From positions 1-6,851 of the forward strand of contig JAQVIE010000063.1 of NCBI GenBank assembly GCA_028695895.1: a stretch of 6,851 nt of DNA, in the 5' to 3' direction. Shown in pieces: positions 6,161 to 6,851 of this stretch (the stretch's first letter is position 1; every line of letters starts with the position of its first letter). The DNA comes from Methanospirillum sp. (lineage in GTDB: Archaea; Halobacteriota; Methanomicrobia; Methanomicrobiales; Methanospirillaceae). Below the pieces are notes generated by a model. That model saw only the letters and a list, made by a program, of their open reading frames with translations, did no database searches and was not told where the DNA came from. The translations under genes were made by a program, and so were the position numbers.

Positions 6161-6406
6161 TCAGGTATCGCATGATGATATTGTTATCAGATAATCATTA
6201 CCTGATTCCTCTTTTTTCATAAAGAGTTTTAAGCGTGGTGGTATTCCTTCAATTTGGGAATACTGTTTGCGGGTAAGCATTATCTTTTGGATTTCACCCT
6301 CTTTCATCCGTTTCACAAGAAGAGAAAACTGAATTGAAAGATTTGTGCATGTTTCATTTCGCAAATCCATGAACTGGCAATTATTACCAAATAAGTGTTC
6401 TGACAT
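6161..6406 (-). CDS. TusA/SirA-like sulfur carrier protein (divergent)
   Basis: 81 residues, the size of TusA. TusA-family proteins carry persulfide sulfur on one cysteine. The match is to the fold pattern: MDLRNETC (13-20) aligns with the family D-x-x-G-L-x-C-P-x-P start, followed by a helix (FSLLVKRMKEGE, where the family has L-x-x-M-x-x-G-E), then IEGIPPRLKLF for the I-P helix and YLITIS for the last strand. Cys20 is at the position of the sulfur-carrying cysteine, but the CPxP motif reads CTNL, so both prolines are absent. This is therefore a divergent member; Cys10 and Cys79 are further cysteines. The ATG at 6406 follows GGAGG by about six bases and overlaps the DsrE-like gene by 23 bp, so the two are co-translated. 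Its assignment rests on pattern plus the DsrE-like neighbour, not on strong identity. Confidence 0.7.
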   Translation of the reverse strand: MSEHLFGNNCQFMDLRNETCTNLSIQFSLLVKRMKEGEIQKIMLTRKQYSQIEGIPPRLKLFMKKEESGNDYLITISSCDT

Positions 6407-6851
6407 TAAATCCTCCGGTTATTAATTTCTTCATAAGTAATGCAATGTCATAAGGCCTGAACACCTGAAACTCCGGTACCTCATTATCAGCAATAATTCC
6501 TCTCTCTGATAAAGAACATTCAAAGACGCCATATTCAAGTAATCCCGGAGTTGCAGTAGCCATAATGACACTTTGTATATCCCGTACAGTGTTACAGAAC
6601 CAGCTGTCAGGAGCGGGAATATAACAATATGCCCCATCTTCAGCGAAAATCACATAAGTTGGTATATTTTTTCCTGACAGTGCCACGGCGAAGGATATCG
6701 CACCAAAAGCATGTTCAGTTCCATACGGTGTACCGGTAACTACCAGGATATAAACTTCATTTCCATTGCCGGCAATGTTTATGCAGTCTGCATGGAGGAC
6801 GATTTCAGCTGAGGAGAAGAGAGGAATCAACTGTGATAACCCAGAAATCCA
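6384..6851 (-). CDS. DsrE/DsrF-family sulfurtransferase-like protein (5' end beyond window)
   Basis: The frame is open to the right edge (the first residues read WISGLSQL), so the true start probably lies outside. A TTG at 6830 would give 148 residues but has no ribosome site and I do not trust it. DsrE-like proteins relay persulfide sulfur, often to or from TusA. Counting from that TTG: the first strand and glycine-rich turn (VYILVVTGTPYGTEHA, 26-41) with the following helix GAISFAVALSG; strand TYVIFAEDGAY (58-68); YGVFECSLSERGI (100-112), where Cys105 matches the active cysteine position of TusD/DsrE; and the final strand-helix-strand (FQVFRPYDIALLMKKL, then FNVRTLI). The region before 26 is longer than a single DsrE domain needs, so this could be the last domain of a larger or duplicated protein. 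It overlaps the TusA-like gene by 23 bp. Confidence 0.75.
   Translation of the reverse strand, partial: WISGLSQLIPLFSSAEIVLHADCINIAGNGNEVYILVVTGTPYGTEHAFGAISFAVALSGKNIPTYVIFAEDGAYCYIPAPDSWFCNTVRDIQSVIMATATPGLLEYGVFECSLSERGIIADNEVPEFQVFRPYDIALLMKKLITGGFNVRTLIW
6411..6416 (-). promoter_or_regulatory. Shine-Dalgarno of the TusA-like gene inside the DsrE-like gene
   Basis: GGAGGA on the minus strand lies five bases before the ATG at 6406. It also encodes a Gly-Gly pair near the C-terminus of the DsrE-like protein, and it fixes the TusA-like start. Confidence 0.7.

Overview
The window looks like the chromosome of a hydrogenotrophic methanogenic archaeon, most likely a Methanomicrobiales member close to Methanospirillum. 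The basis is three subunits of formylmethanofuran dehydrogenase, archaeal TATA-like promoters (TTTATATA, TTTAAATA, ATATATTT), AT-rich intergenic DNA and strong GGAGG ribosome sites. The genus is an inference from style and gene content; I could not search for it.

Left third (1-3355, minus strand): a compact operon read right to left, fwdD, fwdB, fwdA. The fwdD-fwdB gap is 3 bp and fwdB-fwdA abut as TAA-ATG. fwdA runs off the left edge. Together they encode the MGD-binding (FwdB, FwdD) and amidohydrolase (FwdA) parts of the tungsten/molybdenum enzyme that fixes CO2 onto methanofuran, the first step of methanogenesis. FwdB has Cys, not selenocysteine, at the metal-ligand position. No FwdF/FwdG ferredoxin subunits lie upstream of fwdD.

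Middle (3356-4283): about 930 bp without a convincing gene. The part next to fwdD (about 3360-3645) reads as a long, hairpin-rich 5' leader of the fwd mRNA. Three clustered hairpins there have loops that can pair with each other (a kissing-loop arrangement), with further hairpins close to the fwdD ribosome site. This is my best candidate for an undescribed regulatory RNA. Beyond it lie a TATA-like box, a GTGCCYAACTT-type motif, and a perfect 12-bp inverted repeat of the same motif. The same motif recurs 1.6 kb away between the sulfite-reductase-like gene and its divergent neighbour, which suggests a shared regulator.

Right half (4284-6851): a small-scale sulfur/redox neighbourhood. On the minus strand an AsrC-like siroheme/4Fe-4S sulfite reductase-family protein is followed 34 bp later by a rubredoxin. 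A divergent plus-strand gene (5526-6092) encodes a helical 188-residue protein I do not recognise. Converging on it from the right edge are a DsrE-family protein (open at the window edge) and an overlapping TusA-like protein, a pairing typical of persulfide relay. A plausible reading is sulfite/sulfur handling next to the main CO2-fixing enzyme, but only proximity and a shared motif link the two halves.
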